DNA of 64,000 bases, taken from the NCBI GenBank assembly GCA_963576725.1, contig OY755252.1:42301552-42365551 (forward strand). Reading direction: 5' to 3'. The notes under the pieces were generated by a model. That model did no database searches, was not told where the DNA came from, and saw only the letters and a program-made list of their open reading frames with translations. The position numbers and the translations under genes were made by a program. This document shows positions 48,475 through 58,280 of the stretch, piece after piece (position 1 is the first letter of the stretch; each line of letters opens with the position of its first letter). The stretch comes from Azorinus chamasolen. Taxonomy: Eukaryota; Mollusca; Bivalvia; Cardiida; Solecurtidae.

Positions 48475-48611
48475 GAGCGTACACTGGTAGGATGTCCTAA
48501 TGAAGAGACCAAACCTGACATCCAACTAAGTGGCCTCGGTATCCAACCTGAACACTGTGTTGTCCTCATAGAGGAGAATGATGTATTTGTTACACCACTA
48601 GAGGGCGCCAG
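48475..48611 (+). CDS. KIF13: KIF13-like kinesin-3 exon, first part of FHA domain (partial gene)
   Basis: Internal exon of a plus-end-directed kinesin-3 motor. The frame opens at GAG and reads 45 codons plus two bases, starting ERTLVG, then DIQLSGLGIQPEHC, and ending in GVTP-like text (FVTPLEGA). The pattern TLVG - DIQLSG - I.PEHC is the start of the FHA domain that follows the motor and neck of kinesin-3 proteins; KIF13A/B carry a closely similar stretch. The exon is preceded by a pyrimidine-rich tract and AG at 48473-48474 and followed by GTAAGG at 48612, so both splice sites are textbook. It starts in phase 0 and ends in phase 2; the two left-over bases AG complete an Arg codon with the first base of the exon at 63901. 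In KIF13 proteins the FHA domain contributes to cargo or partner binding and intramolecular regulation (family knowledge). KIF1-type kinesin-3 is the main alternative, less likely because of the next exon's sequence. Confidence 0.88.
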
Positions 48612-48708
48612 GTAAGGCATGCTCTTCATGTATGAGTGTCACATTAAATATTTTACATGGGTAATTATCAAGGGCTCCAGATACATGTAAGAGGGGCAAC
48701 AACTTAAG

Positions 48709-48973
48709 TTAACACTTTACTACATGAATATTCATGTACAAAATAATTACATCATGAATATTAATTAGCTGAATTTTTAATCTCCCCCCAACCCCTCTCC
48801 CAAGCTTGCTTTGGAGGCATATGGTAATCGAACCATCCCTAAGCATATGACTTTGTGTATACACCTCCAGGTATCAGGAGTGTATCTCCTATGTTCATAT
48901 GCTATTATTAACAATCAGCTAATAAATATTCATGATGTCATTTATCACATGAATATTCATGATGTAAAGAGTT
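48709..48973 (+). mobile_element. Family A derivative downstream of the exon
   Basis: TTAACACTTTACTACATGAAT...TTAATTAGCTGAATTTTTAA, an unrelated ~100-bp middle (CTCCCCCCAACCCCTCTCCC...), then TATGCTATTATTAACAATCAGC, TTCATGATGTCATTTATC and GATGTAAAGAGTTA. Both ends look like A; the hairpin is gone. Confidence 0.65.
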
Positions 48974-49359
48974 ACTTGACGACTCATCGACAAAATATAC
49001 AAAGCTACCTCATCAGGCGTTGTAAATTTTCAAGGTCAAGGTCAAGGACGTTGCCGAAATCCCAGGTTTCGTGTCTATTTAATGACAAATGAGGGCATGG
49101 AATCTCAATTTCCACCTTCAGGATTTGGAGCTAAATGATTAGTTTGCATGTGCTGGTGTACTTTGTGCCTGCGTGAGAAGTTATCTATAATGACATAAAA
49201 ACGGAATGTAATTCTTGTCTTTTTGTGGTAATGGATAGCATTTGTGTGGGAATAAGACTTACTCCATCAAATTCATGACAGACTCCACCCATTACAACTA
49301 TTAATTAACTATTTATATCTATGTATAAAACAGTGTATGCATGGTATAATGGCAAACCG
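48974..49359. other. Intronic sequence, no feature recognised
   Basis: TCAAGGTCAAGGTCAAGG at 49030-49047 is a short AGGTC run. No exon signal. Confidence 0.4.
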
Positions 49360-49640
49360 TGAAGAATGAAACAGTAGACCCTGATTAGACTGCTGCTACT
49401 ACAGGAGACATAAACAGTAAAACCTCTCTATAACGGCCACTGAATTGTGTTAATTGGTTGGTATTTTGGGCAGGTGGTTGCTTAAAGCAAGGTGAAAGTA
49501 AAACAGAACGCTCCTATAGGAGCGTTCTGTTTTACTTTCACCTTGCTTTAAGCATCCACCTGCCTTTAACACAAAATACTTGATGTAATTAAGTGGTCGT
49601 TATAAAGAGGTTTTACTATACTCTGTTTACAAATGTGTCA
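49360..49640 (-). mobile_element. Family A hairpin split by a family D element
   Basis: AAACAGTAGACCCTGATTAG and tip debris CTGCTACTACAGGAG stop at 49414; CTCTGTTTACAAATGTG resumes at 49621. Confidence 0.7.
49415..49618. mobile_element. Family D element, second sub-type, inside A
   Basis: CAGTAAAACCTCTCTATAACGG left, TTATAAAGAGGTTTTACTA right. Stem GCTTAAAGCAAGGTGAAAG / CTTTCACCTTGCTTTAAGC; perfect tip region CAGAACGCTCCTATAGGAGCGTTCTG. Confidence 0.85.
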
Positions 49641-49690
49641 AGAGAGAGAGAGAGACAGAGAGACGGACAGACAGAGAGACAGAGAGGTCT
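49633..49690 (+). repeat. (GA)n/(GACA)n low-complexity tract
   Basis: GAGAGAGAGAGACAGAGAG followed by ACGGACAGACAGAGAGAC. Confidence 0.9.
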
Positions 49691-49734
49691 GCATGATAAC
49701 TCTGCATGCTAGCAGGGAATCTCTGATTACTTAT

Positions 49735-50055
49735 GCAAACAGTTTGGATCCAGATGAGATGCCAGAATACAAACTATTTGACCTTCTAATAGATATTAAT
49801 ATTTCAAGAGGAGATAAGTTACAAAAAATTTGAAATTGTGGCTGATGACTTTTGCTGATGGCAGTTTATACTTAAAGTTTAGCAAAGGTTTTCTACTACA
49901 ATTGTCAATATATTTCTCAAGAATGCAATCAGCATCCGATAGTTTGGATCCTGACTAGAAGGTGGAGTAACAATTAGTTGCTAAAGTTCACAGTGTGCAT
50001 AGTTTAGACTCTTTCAGGAGTCAATTGATCAAGGTCTTCACTGTTGCTAAGAGTA
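49735..50055. mobile_element. E and F hairpin fragments
   Basis: CAAACAGTTTGGATCCAGATG ... AATACAAACTATTTGACC (49738-49788), GATAGTTTGGATCCTGACTAG (49939), and TAGACTCTTTCAGGAGTC...AAGGTCTTCACTG (50002-50043). Confidence 0.5.
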
Positions 50056-50518
50056 ATTGGAGTAATATTAGAAAAGTTTTGCGCAATCATTTTAGGACAA
50101 ATTTATCCGAAGCAGAGGACATTTTCAATTCATGGTGCCGTATCAAATTAGAGTTATAATGGATTGGTAATTTTCAATAACATATCTGTTTTACGCAGGA
50201 AATTAGATTCTAATTTTGTCCCTGTCAATATTCCAAAATTTAGAAGCTGCCTTGTTTTAAGGGATAAGGTTGAAGCTAGTTGTGCGATATGGGAAAAGGC
50301 GTGATTTATGGAAACTTGATGTGAAGTTGGCTCAAAGTATTCCCTTTTCTAAGAATAAATAATTATAAGATTAGAGTTTCAATGAATATATTCGACCATT
50401 TTACCCTAAGTATTCGTACATCCAAACTTAGGCAAAAGAAGAAGCAGTTTGATGAGCGTCCACAGTATATGCTATTATGTCCGTCTTATTTTAAGTTATT
50501 AGAACGTGCCTAATTGAC
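50056..50518. other. Intronic sequence, no feature recognised
   Basis: No repeat family or exon identified. Confidence 0.4.
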
Positions 50519-50812
50519 TTAACCCTTTCCTCCATAAATACGCCTTTCTACGCCTCAGTGAAAGTCACTTTATGAAACCATTGTGATAAATAGAGCATTT
50601 GCTCCAATAGGAGCAAATACTCTACTTATCACAATGGTTTCAAACTACAAAATTCTAAAAAAAAATCCTTTTCTCTAGTTAATGCTCTAAATAATTCGAC
50701 AAGCAAACAGAGCAAACTCTTATCAAATGGCTCCTACAGGGGCCATCTGATCTGGGTCTACTCTATTCGCAAAGTTGCTAAAAGGTATATTTGTGGAGTA
50801 AGGTTTAAACAT
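50519..50812. mobile_element. Truncated family B joined to a family A half
   Basis: B forward (50519-50688): TTAACCCTTTCCTCCATAAAT, tip TTGCTCCAATAGGAGCAA, ending in TAGTTAATGCTC. A reverse (50689-50812): GCAAACAGAGCAAACTC, tip GGCTCCTACAGGGGCC, end GTGGAGTAAGGTTTAA. Confidence 0.75.
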
Positions 50813-51370
50813 AGAAAAACAAAAATTCGGGTCATTATAAAGGTGGCAGAAAACTGTGGTCAGCATCTCTTGAATTAAGTCTCTATACCGGTTAAATATG
50901 GCAGTGCTGAAAGTGAGCTATTATCATGAGCTTTACGTTTCACTGTCTGTTTAATGTTTTTATTTTCAACTTTGAAGTAACATCACCTGAAAGGGCTGGA
51001 TGAGAGTTGATGAGACTTGACAAGGCTATTCCCAGGATTACCCTGTTTCAGATTTGTTCATAAAAACAGAGAAAATCCATTCTAGCTAGAAATCTCTAGT
51101 TGCCATAACAATAAAAAGAAGAAAACTTTGAACAACCTTGTCATCTTAAAACCTGTCGCTGGATTTCAATGTAATTTTGCAGAAAATATCATTGCAAGAC
51201 GTTTTACTAAAAATATTCAAGCCTGTTTGATTTGTCAAAGGAACTTTAGCAATAATTCTAGTGGTAAATTCATGTACTCCTGGGCATATGTTTTAGATCC
51301 AGATCATTGGCTTAGAAATAGTTGCTTATCAGAATCCAAATTTTTGACCTTGATTCTTTAGTTTAAAGAA
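50813..51370. other. Intronic sequence with a weak E-like hairpin
   Basis: TTTTAGATCCAGATCATTGG ... TTATCAGAATCCAAATTTTTG (51291-51345). The open frame 51128-51361 overlaps it and shows no domain. Confidence 0.4.
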
Positions 51371-51384
51371 AAGTGGTAAACAGA

Positions 51385-51650
51385 TGAATTTACATGAGTG
51401 TTCATTACAAACTTTTTTTTATAAAACAAGTTTACTATAATAATATGACACAAGCTTTAGCATAACCCTTAAAAATTGCTGTAGAAAGTGAAACAGACTA
51501 TATCTGACAGCTGTTTCTGCCATTAATTGTTCACAGCCTAGTGCAGCCGGATCAAAACTGCTCATTTGCATGTTAAACACACTAGTGCATTTCCACGATA
51601 TACGGCACTCTTTTTCGGCAATCCCACATTGCAAATTGTGGTAGATGAAA
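51385..51650 (+). repeat. Direct duplicate, copy 1 (partner 52493-52830)
   Basis: TACATGAGTGTTCATTACAAA, AAGTTTACTATAATAATATG, CATAACCCTTAAAAATTGC, AACTGCTCATTTGCAT and GGCACTCTTTTTCGGC recur in order in the second copy. Confidence 0.8.
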
Positions 51651-51755
51651 ATAAAAAATTACGCATCATATGTCATAATATACATGTATATTAAGCTAAG
51701 TAATATGCATACATATACAATTTCTTACAGTCATGAGTAGAGACAGTGTACAGGG

Positions 51756-51912
51756 TTAACCTTTGAATAAGGGGAAACATGTACACTGGCATTTACAAAC
51801 ATTGTAGACCCAGATTTAGGGCTCCTTTGGGTCTGAACTGTTTGGCTTAAACATTCATTCAATATCTTGTAGCCTGTTTAAGCCAATCACTTTGAGTGGA
51901 CTATACTTTTAA
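51756..51912 (+). mobile_element. Family F element, worn, TTAA ends
   Basis: TTAACCTTTGAATAAGGGG, GCATTTACAAACATTGTAGACC, GGGTCTGAACTGTTTGG, ATCACTTTGAGTGGACTAT. Confidence 0.6.
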
Positions 51913-52490
51913 CCCATTACTCCATCAATATACCTTTTAGTGCCTTTGTATATTGAAACGGAAAAGACCAAGATCATGAGTATTTGTGTAAGAAATAATA
52001 TACATGTATGTACATGTACAATACAAATTAGCTTATCTTCATATTACCCGAGGAACAAGATGGTATTTTGGTCGTGAAAAGAACTGTAGAGTCAGATCTG
52101 TTATAGTTTCATAATCAAACAGTGCCCAGATCTGTAATAGTTCCATAATCAAACAGTGCCCAGATCTGTCATAGTTCCATAATCAAACAATGCCCAGATC
52201 TGTTATAGTTCCATAAGCAAACAGTGCCCAGATCTGTTATAGTTCCATAATCAAACAGTGCCCAGATCTGTTACAGTTCCATAAGCAAACAATGCCCAGA
52301 TCTGTTATAGTTCCATAAGCAAACAGTGCCCAGATCTGTAATAGTTCCATAAGCAAACAATGCCCAGATCTGTTATAGTTCCATAAGCAAACAGTGCCCA
52401 GATCTGTAATAGTTCCCGGCAAAAAGTGCCCCTACACCAACTGTCTGATCAAGGTCTACTCTGTTTGCAAAGATGTTAAAAATAGAGGAT
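51909..52490 (-). mobile_element. Family A3 element with internal 34-bp array
   Basis: TTAACCCATTACTCCATCAAT, AATTAGCTTATCTTCATATT, ACTGTAGAGTCAGATCTG, then the array, then TGCCCCTACACCAACTGTC, TGATCAAGGTCTACTCTGTTTGC. Confidence 0.7.
52093..52425 (+). repeat. 34-bp minisatellite, about 10 units, born inside an A element
   Basis: Unit CAGATCTGTTATAGTTCCAT AA(T/G)CAAACA(G/A)TGCC. The unit equals the A3 segment CAGATCT...ATAAGCAAACAG, so the array arose by amplifying the element's own stem border. Minus frame 52237-52422 is periodic read-through. Confidence 0.9.
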
Positions 52491-52492
52491 CT

Positions 52493-52830
52493 TACATGAG
52501 TGTTCATTACAAATTGTTTTTATGAAACCAGTTTACTATAATAATACAAGCTTTAGCGAGTGTAATATTCATTATAGTAAACGAGTTCCATGAAAACATT
52601 TTGTAATGAACACAAATGTAAGATTCTTTTTATCACATAACCCTTAAAAAAATGCCATAGAACGTAAAACAGACTACATCTGACGGCTGTTTTGGCCATT
52701 ATTTATGTACAACCTAGTACAGTGAGATTCAAACTGCTCATTTGCATATAAAAAGTGAACTTGTGCATTTCCTCGATTTACGGCACTCTCTGTTTCGGCA
52801 CTCCCACACGGCAGATTATGTGATAAAGGA
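52493..52830 (+). repeat. Direct duplicate, copy 2, with an added fold-back
   Basis: Copy of 51385-51650, but after TACTATAATAATACAAGC an inverted copy follows (ATTATAGTAAACGAGTTCC ... TTGTAATGAACACAAATG), making a hairpin of about 53-bp arms at 52493-52622. Confidence 0.8.
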
Positions 52831-53040
52831 CTATATCTATTGAGTAACAGGTTAGCTCTTTGTCTGCCATGGGTGAATCTATGACCACCTTTTTCAAACA
52901 GACTATTGATGCATAAGAGAAACCGAATAAATCGATGTCGCACAAGGATAAAAAATGTTTATAACTCAGATCATGTTATAGAGTTAAAAAGAAATTCCTG
53001 TTTTAAAATTGAAGCTCACACATGAGTGGAGGAGAGTTAT

Positions 53041-53470
53041 TTAAACCTTTATCTCCTGAATATTCATGTAAGAAATAATGACCACCTAAATATGCATCAG
53101 ATGAATTTTTATAATGGCGTAAGAACACAGGAATTTTTGAACAGTTGCAGAATCATATCTATATTATTCCATAACCCTTTCCCTGTTCTATATTTAGGCC
53201 AGATTTCAATACCTACTGAATATTCATGGGCAAAATAATTATAAAGAAATATGGAAGGTGGAACATTATAGTCATTTTAGAAAGTGAAGAATGATCTATC
53301 AAATTCCAGTAGCAAACAGAGCAGACCCTGATCAGGCAGTTCCTCTAGGAGCTTCTGATCTGGGTCTACTCTGTTTGCAAATGCATGAAAACATGTTTAT
53401 GAGGGAAAGGGATAAGCAACAGAGCTGACGCTACTCGGTTTGCAAAGGGGTCAACAGGTGGTTGAAGTGA
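53041..53470 (-). mobile_element. Family A3 element split by an A1 element
   Basis: A3 left part AAACCTTTATCTCCTGAATA ... ATCATATCTATATTATTCC stops at 53170; GCAACAGAGCTGACGCTAC and CGGTTTGCAAAGGGG resume at 53417. Confidence 0.7.
53169..53418 (-). mobile_element. Family A1 element inserted at ATAA
   Basis: ATAACCCTTTCCCTGTTC ... GAGGGAAAGGGATAA. Hairpin 53310-53380 with tip CAGTTCCTCTAGGAGC. The flanking 4-mers are ATAA on both sides rather than TTAA. Confidence 0.75.
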
Positions 53471-53654
53471 TTAAGTTCAATATATTCTTGAAAGCTTTAA
53501 GTACTTGACGGGTACCGGTAATTTTAAACCTGTGATATATAATTCCAGGAAAACAAAATGTCAGACAAAGTTGTAGACCAAATCTAAAGAGAATATATTA
53601 ATGTCTTAAAATTGAAGGTTTGATACTTTGAGATGGTATTGGAGAAAGAGAGAT
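53471..53654. other. Intronic sequence, no feature recognised
   Basis: Nothing recognised. Confidence 0.4.
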
Positions 53655-53847
53655 TTAACCCTTTCTCTGTTCTATGTTTATTACAAATTTCAGTACCTAC
53701 TGAAAATTCATGGACAAAATATAATGGTAATAATGAAAAGTGGAAGGTGAAACATTGTTGCCATTTTAGCAAACAGAGCAGACTCTTGATCTTGGTCTAC
53801 TCTGTTTGCAAATGCGTGAAAACATTCATATGAGGGGAAAGGTTTAA
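53655..53847 (-). mobile_element. Family A1 element with shortened stem
   Basis: TTAACCCTTTCTCTGTTC, stem AAACAGAGCAGACTCTTG / ATCTTGGTCTACTCTGTTTG with no tip, end GGGGAAAGGTTTAA. Its last TTAA starts the following E element. Confidence 0.75.
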
Positions 53848-54043
53848 ACTCTTTGCACGGCAGGTGATTACCTGTGCAAACAGTTTGGATCCTGATGCCA
53901 TGTCTTACCAGGATTCAAACTGTTGGACCCTTTGACCATATTTTTGCACAGAAAATTAATGGGAGAAAATTCATGTATTTCAAGAATTGAAACAGACGGC
54001 AATTGTAGCAGACGAAAAATTGACTTGGCATGCAAATAGTTAA
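53844..54043 (-). mobile_element. Family E element, 200 bp, TTAA ends
   Basis: TTAAACTCTTTGCACGGCAGG ... TGGCATGCAAATAGTTAA. Hairpin CAGTTTGGATCCTGATGCC / TTACCAGGATTCAAACTG; tail GACGGCAATTGTAGCAGACG. Confidence 0.8.
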
Positions 54044-54052
54044 AATAGAATT

Positions 54053-54124
54053 AATGGGTTATTGAAGAACAAAGTTTTACCTCAGCCTAATGGGTTATTG
54101 AAGAACAAAGTTTTACCTCAGCCA
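54053..54124 (+). repeat. 36-bp unit duplicated in tandem
   Basis: AATGGGTTATTGAAGAACAA AGTTTTACCTCAGCC occurs twice in a row. Confidence 0.9.
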
Positions 54125-54301
54125 TTTACCTGATAGAGACATCTTACAACACCTTTGCAAACAGAGTAGACACAAATCATACTGCTCCTGTTATAGGTCA
54201 GTCGTCTAAACTTCTCAGTTTGCTTCTTGAATTGTGTAGATCTGACTAAACAGCTATTGCAATGACCGGACCATCCTGTATTCATACACCATCATAACAA
54301 T
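54125..54301 (+). mobile_element. Family A element, left part, interrupted by the Helentron-like pair
   Basis: CCATTTACCTGATAGAGAC, hairpin with tip TGCTCCTGTTATAGGTC, and right half up to ACCATCATAACAAT. ATTTATTTAATTATGTCATTATTTC after 57494 is the expected continuation. Confidence 0.75.
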
Positions 54302-55893
54302 TTTTATGCCCCCCAGATCAAATCTGGGGGGCATATTGTTTTTGCCCTGTCTGTTTGTTTGTCTGTTTGTCTGTTTGTTTGTCAGCAACTTTAACATTGG
54401 TCATAACTTTTGACCCAGTACAGATAGAGACTTGGTATTTGGTATGCATATGTATCTCATAAAGTCGCACATTTTGAGGGGTGACATGTCAAGGTCAAGG
54501 TCATCCTTCAAGGTCAGAGGTCAAATATATGGGTAAAATCACCGACTTTAACATTGGCCATAACTTTTGGACCAGTAGAGATAGAAAGTTGATATTTGGC
54601 ATGCTTGTGTATCTCATGAAGCTGCACATTTTGAGGGGTGACATGTCAAGGTCAAGGTCATCCTTCAGGGTCAAAGGTCAAATTATCTGTTTTTTGGCTG
54701 TAACTTTAACGCAACTTTAACATTGGTCATAACTTTTGAGTCAGTACAGATAGAGACTTGATATTTGGCATGCATATGTATCTCATAAAGCCGCACATTT
54801 TGAGGGGTGACATGTCAAGGTCAAGGTCACCCTTGAAGGTCAGGTCAAATATATGGGTCAAATCACCGACTTTAACATTGGCCATAACTTTTGGACCAGT
54901 AAAGATAGAGACTTGATATTTGGCATGCTTGTGTATCTTATGAAGCTGTACGTTTTGAGGGGTGACATGTCAAGATCATCCTTCAGGGTCAAAGGTCAAA
55001 TTGTCTGTTTCTTTGTCTGTAACTGAACATTGGTCATTACTTTTGAGTCAGTATAGATAGAAACTTGATATTTGGCATGCATATGTATCTCATAAAGTCG
55101 CACATTTTGAGGGGTGACATGTCAAGGTCAAGGTCACCCTTCAAGGTCAGAGGTCAAACATATGGGTCAAATCACCGACTTTAACATTAGCCATAACTTT
55201 TGAACCAGTATATATAGAGACTTGATATTTGGCATACTTTTGTATCTTATGAAGCTGCACAGTTTGAGGGGTGACATGTCAAGGTCATCCTTCAGGGTCA
55301 AAGGTCACCAACTTCAAATTGGCCATAACTTTTGAACCAATAGAGATAGAGTCTTGATATTTGGTGTGCATGTGTATCTCATGAAGCTGCACATTTTGTG
55401 GCGTGACATGTCAAGGTCAAGGTCATCCTTCAGGGTCAAAGGTCACACACTTTAACATTGGCCATAACTTTTGAACCAGTAGAGACACAGACTTGATAGT
55501 TTGTATATATGTGTTTCTCATTTGGCTGCACAGTTTCAGGGGTAACATGTCAAGGTCAAGGTCATCTTTGAAGGTCAAAGGTCATTAACATTAGCCATAA
55601 CGTTTGAACTAGTAGATATACAGCCTTGATACTGGTATGCATGTGTATCTCATGAAGCCGCACAGTTTGAGAGGTGACATTTCAAGGTCAAGGTCATCCT
55701 TCATGGTCAAAGGTCACCAACTTTTAACATTGGCCATAACTTTTGAACTATTAGAGATACAGACTTGATATTTGGTATGCATGTGTACCCCATGGAGCTG
55801 CACAGTTTGAGGATTGACATGTCAAGATCAAGGTCATCCTTCAGGGTTAACTATCATATTGAGGGGGCATAGTGTTTCACAAACACATCTTGT
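54302..55893 (+). mobile_element. Helentron/pearl-like element 1 with ~10 core repeats
   Basis: Starts TTTATGCCCCCCAGAT / ATCTGGGGGGCATA hairpin, (TCTG)n run, then about ten core units of 131-169 bp marked by GTGACATGTCAAGGTCAAGG (54483, 54640, 54809, 54963, 55116, 55273, 55404, 55543, 55676, 55816). Right end GTGTTTCACAAACAC hairpin then ATCTTG|TT. This layout (5' fold-back, tandem core, 3' hairpin, insertion into T-rich target) matches non-autonomous Helentron/pearl elements of bivalves; no Rep-helicase gene is present. Confidence 0.7.
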
Positions 55894-55895
55894 TA

Positions 55896-57494
55896 TTATT
55901 ATGTCCCCCCCCATATTTATATGGGGGAGACATATTGTTTTCGTGAGAGTTGTCTGTCTGTCTGTCCGTCTGTCCGTCACACTTTTTGTCCGGACGATAA
56001 CTTCAGTATGCCTGATGCCAGTTGATTGAAACTTCATATATGGAAAGAGCATAATGAGAGGAAGTGTCATGCACAAGGTCCATAACTCTGGCTTCACTAA
56101 TATAGGAGTTATTGCCCCTTGTAAACAAAATCACACTTTTTTGTCCGGACGATAACTCCTATATGGCTCATGCCATTGGATTGAAACTTCATATATGGAA
56201 AGATCATGACAAGAGGAAGTGTCAGGCACAAGGTCCATAACTCTGGCTTCACTAATATTGGAGTTATTGCCCTTTGTAAAAAATATCACAATTTTTTGTC
56301 CGGACAATAACTTCAATATGCCTTATGCTAGTTGATTGAAACTTCATATATGGAAAGAGCATGAGAGGAAGTGTCATGCAGAAGGTACATAACTCTGGCT
56401 GCACTAATATAGGAGTTATTGCCCTTTGTAAAAAAAATCACACTTTTTTGTCCGGTTGATAACTTCTATATGGCTCATGCCATTGGATTGAAACTTCATA
56501 TATGGAAAGATCATAATGAGAGGAGGTGTCATGCACAAGGTCCATAACTCTGGCTTCACTAATATTGGAGTTATTGCCCTTTGTAAAAAATATCACAATT
56601 TTTTGTCCGGACAATAACTTCAATATGCCTGATGCTAGTTGATTGAAACTTCATATATGGAAAGAGCATAATGAGAGGAAGTGTCATGCAGAAGGTACAT
56701 AACTCTGGCTGCACTAATATAGGAGTTATTGCCCTTTGTAAAAAATCACACTTTTTTGTCCGGACGATAACTTCTATATGGCTCATGCCATTGGATTGAA
56801 ACTTCATATATGGAAAGATCATAATGAGAGGAGGTGTCATGCACAAGGTCCATAACTCTGGCTTCACTAATATTGGAGTTATTGCCCTTTGTAAAAAAAA
56901 TCACAATTTATTGTCCGGATGATTACTCCTATGTGACACATGCCATTGGAGTGAAACTTCATACATGGAACGATCATGATAAGAGAAAGTGTCATGCATA
57001 AGATCCTTAACTCGAGCTTCAATAAATTTAGAGTTATTGCCCCTTGTACATTTGTTTAATGCTTTCTTGTCCGGACGATAGCTCCTACATGGCTCTTGCC
57101 ATCGTATTGAAACTTCATACATGGAAAGAGCATGATGAGAGAAAGTGTCATGAACAAGGGCCAGAATTCTGGCTTCAATACTTTTGGAGTTATTGCCCTT
57201 TGTTACATTTTTTGGCCGATCAATAACTCCTGTTCGACTGATGCTATTGGAATGACATTTTATTTTTGGAAAGAGCATGATGAAAGTAAGTGTCATGCAC
57301 AAGGGCCATAAATCTGGTATCAGTATTTTTGGAGTTATTAGCTGTTATCATTTTCTTTTTGAAAAATGTAGTGTGGAAAGCGCATAATGAGGGGAAGTAT
57401 CATTCATCAAGACCATAACATTTTTAGTGATTTCCCTTTACATATTGTTTTTATTAGAGGGGAGACATCCGTTTTTGTGACAAAAACCTCTAGT
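55896..57494 (+). mobile_element. Helentron/pearl-like element 2 with ~9 core repeats
   Basis: Starts TTATGTCCCCCCCCATAT / ATATGGGGGAGACATA hairpin and TCTGTC run. Core units of 152-156 bp are marked by TTTTTGTCCGGACGATAACT (55989, 56144, 56299, 56451, 56605, 56759, 56914, 57070 and a worn one near 57213). Right end: perfect hairpin GTTTTTG-TGA-CAAAAAC then CTCTAG|TT, which fits the Helitron-group CTRR 3' terminus. Periodic minus-strand frames here are read-through. Confidence 0.75.
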
Positions 57495-57545
57495 TATTTA
57501 TTTAATTATGTCATTATTTCTTTAAGAACATAATTATCTGTGTTA
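57495..57545 (+). mobile_element. Family A element, right part resumed
   Basis: TTTATTTAATTATGTCATTATTTC then TTTAAGAACATAATTATCTG continues the A element broken at 54301; the family end has decayed. Confidence 0.6.
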
Positions 57546-57559
57546 CTTCAGATTCTTTA

Positions 57560-57870
57560 ACCTTCAGCACTTTACTGGTGACTATGTAAAAACCTCTTCA
57601 AATAGTTTGAATCCAGATGAGACACTGAGTAACACGGCGCCTGATCTGAGGATCGAAACTGTAAGTCACTCTGACACTGGCTTTAGAAAAAAAGTAAAAC
57701 ATACTTTTAGAATTAAAGGAGACAACAATATTTGCAGACGACAATACTTGCTCAGAGTGCAGAAGTTTAAATTTTTTTACAAAACTATTGTTAGAGTTGG
57801 GATCCTAATTATAAGCTTCAAATTACAGTCTGAGTATCCAAAAGTTTCGATCAGGGTTTTTGGCATTTAG
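57560..57870 (+). mobile_element. Family E element and a partial second copy
   Basis: AATAGTTTGAATCCAGATGAG / CTGATCTGAGGATCGAAACTG (57602-57661), tail GCAGACGACAATACTTGC, then AAAAGTTTCGATCAGGG. Confidence 0.6.
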
Positions 57871-58080
57871 ACATATCACAAAATCTCTGCTATATATTAC
57901 ATTTGGCATAGTGTTAAATTCCTTCAAGCTTTTAAAGATATGCACTTTGTAACAGAAGCTACCTTGAAATGTGAATTAATATGTAAGATGTTGTTTTAAA
58001 CAAATTTGAATTGACGATTTAAAGGGAGAATTATTGTATTCATGAAACTCATATGAATTATTATTATACCACATTTATAT
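57871..58080. other. Intronic sequence, no feature recognised
   Basis: ACCACATTTATATAGCGCTC at 58068-58087 resembles a motif seen in several animal retroposons; not assignable. Confidence 0.35.
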
Positions 58081-58101
58081 AGCGCTCTTTTCACACATGG
58101 T

Positions 58102-58280
58102 GAAATCACTAACAGCATGATTATCTATCCAAGCAATGAAAGATATACAACAGATATACAATAGATATGAAATCACTAGCCATATAAGGAACCATATGAT
58201 TGTCTATCTGGTCAATGAAAGATGTGCAAAAGATATACAATAAATATGAAATCACTAACCAAAGGAACCGCATGATTGTA
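58102..58280 (+). repeat. ~67-79-bp repeat, about 2.5 units
   Basis: GAAATCACTA recurs at 58102, 58169 and 58248 with CATGATTATCTATCC / CATATGATTGTCTATC and AGATATACAATA between. Confidence 0.75.

Noticed and set aside
55834..57302. Several minus-strand frames with common peptides in the Helentron-like element
   Set aside because: They are the same ~154-bp core unit translated repeatedly, and phase changes between units break the frame.
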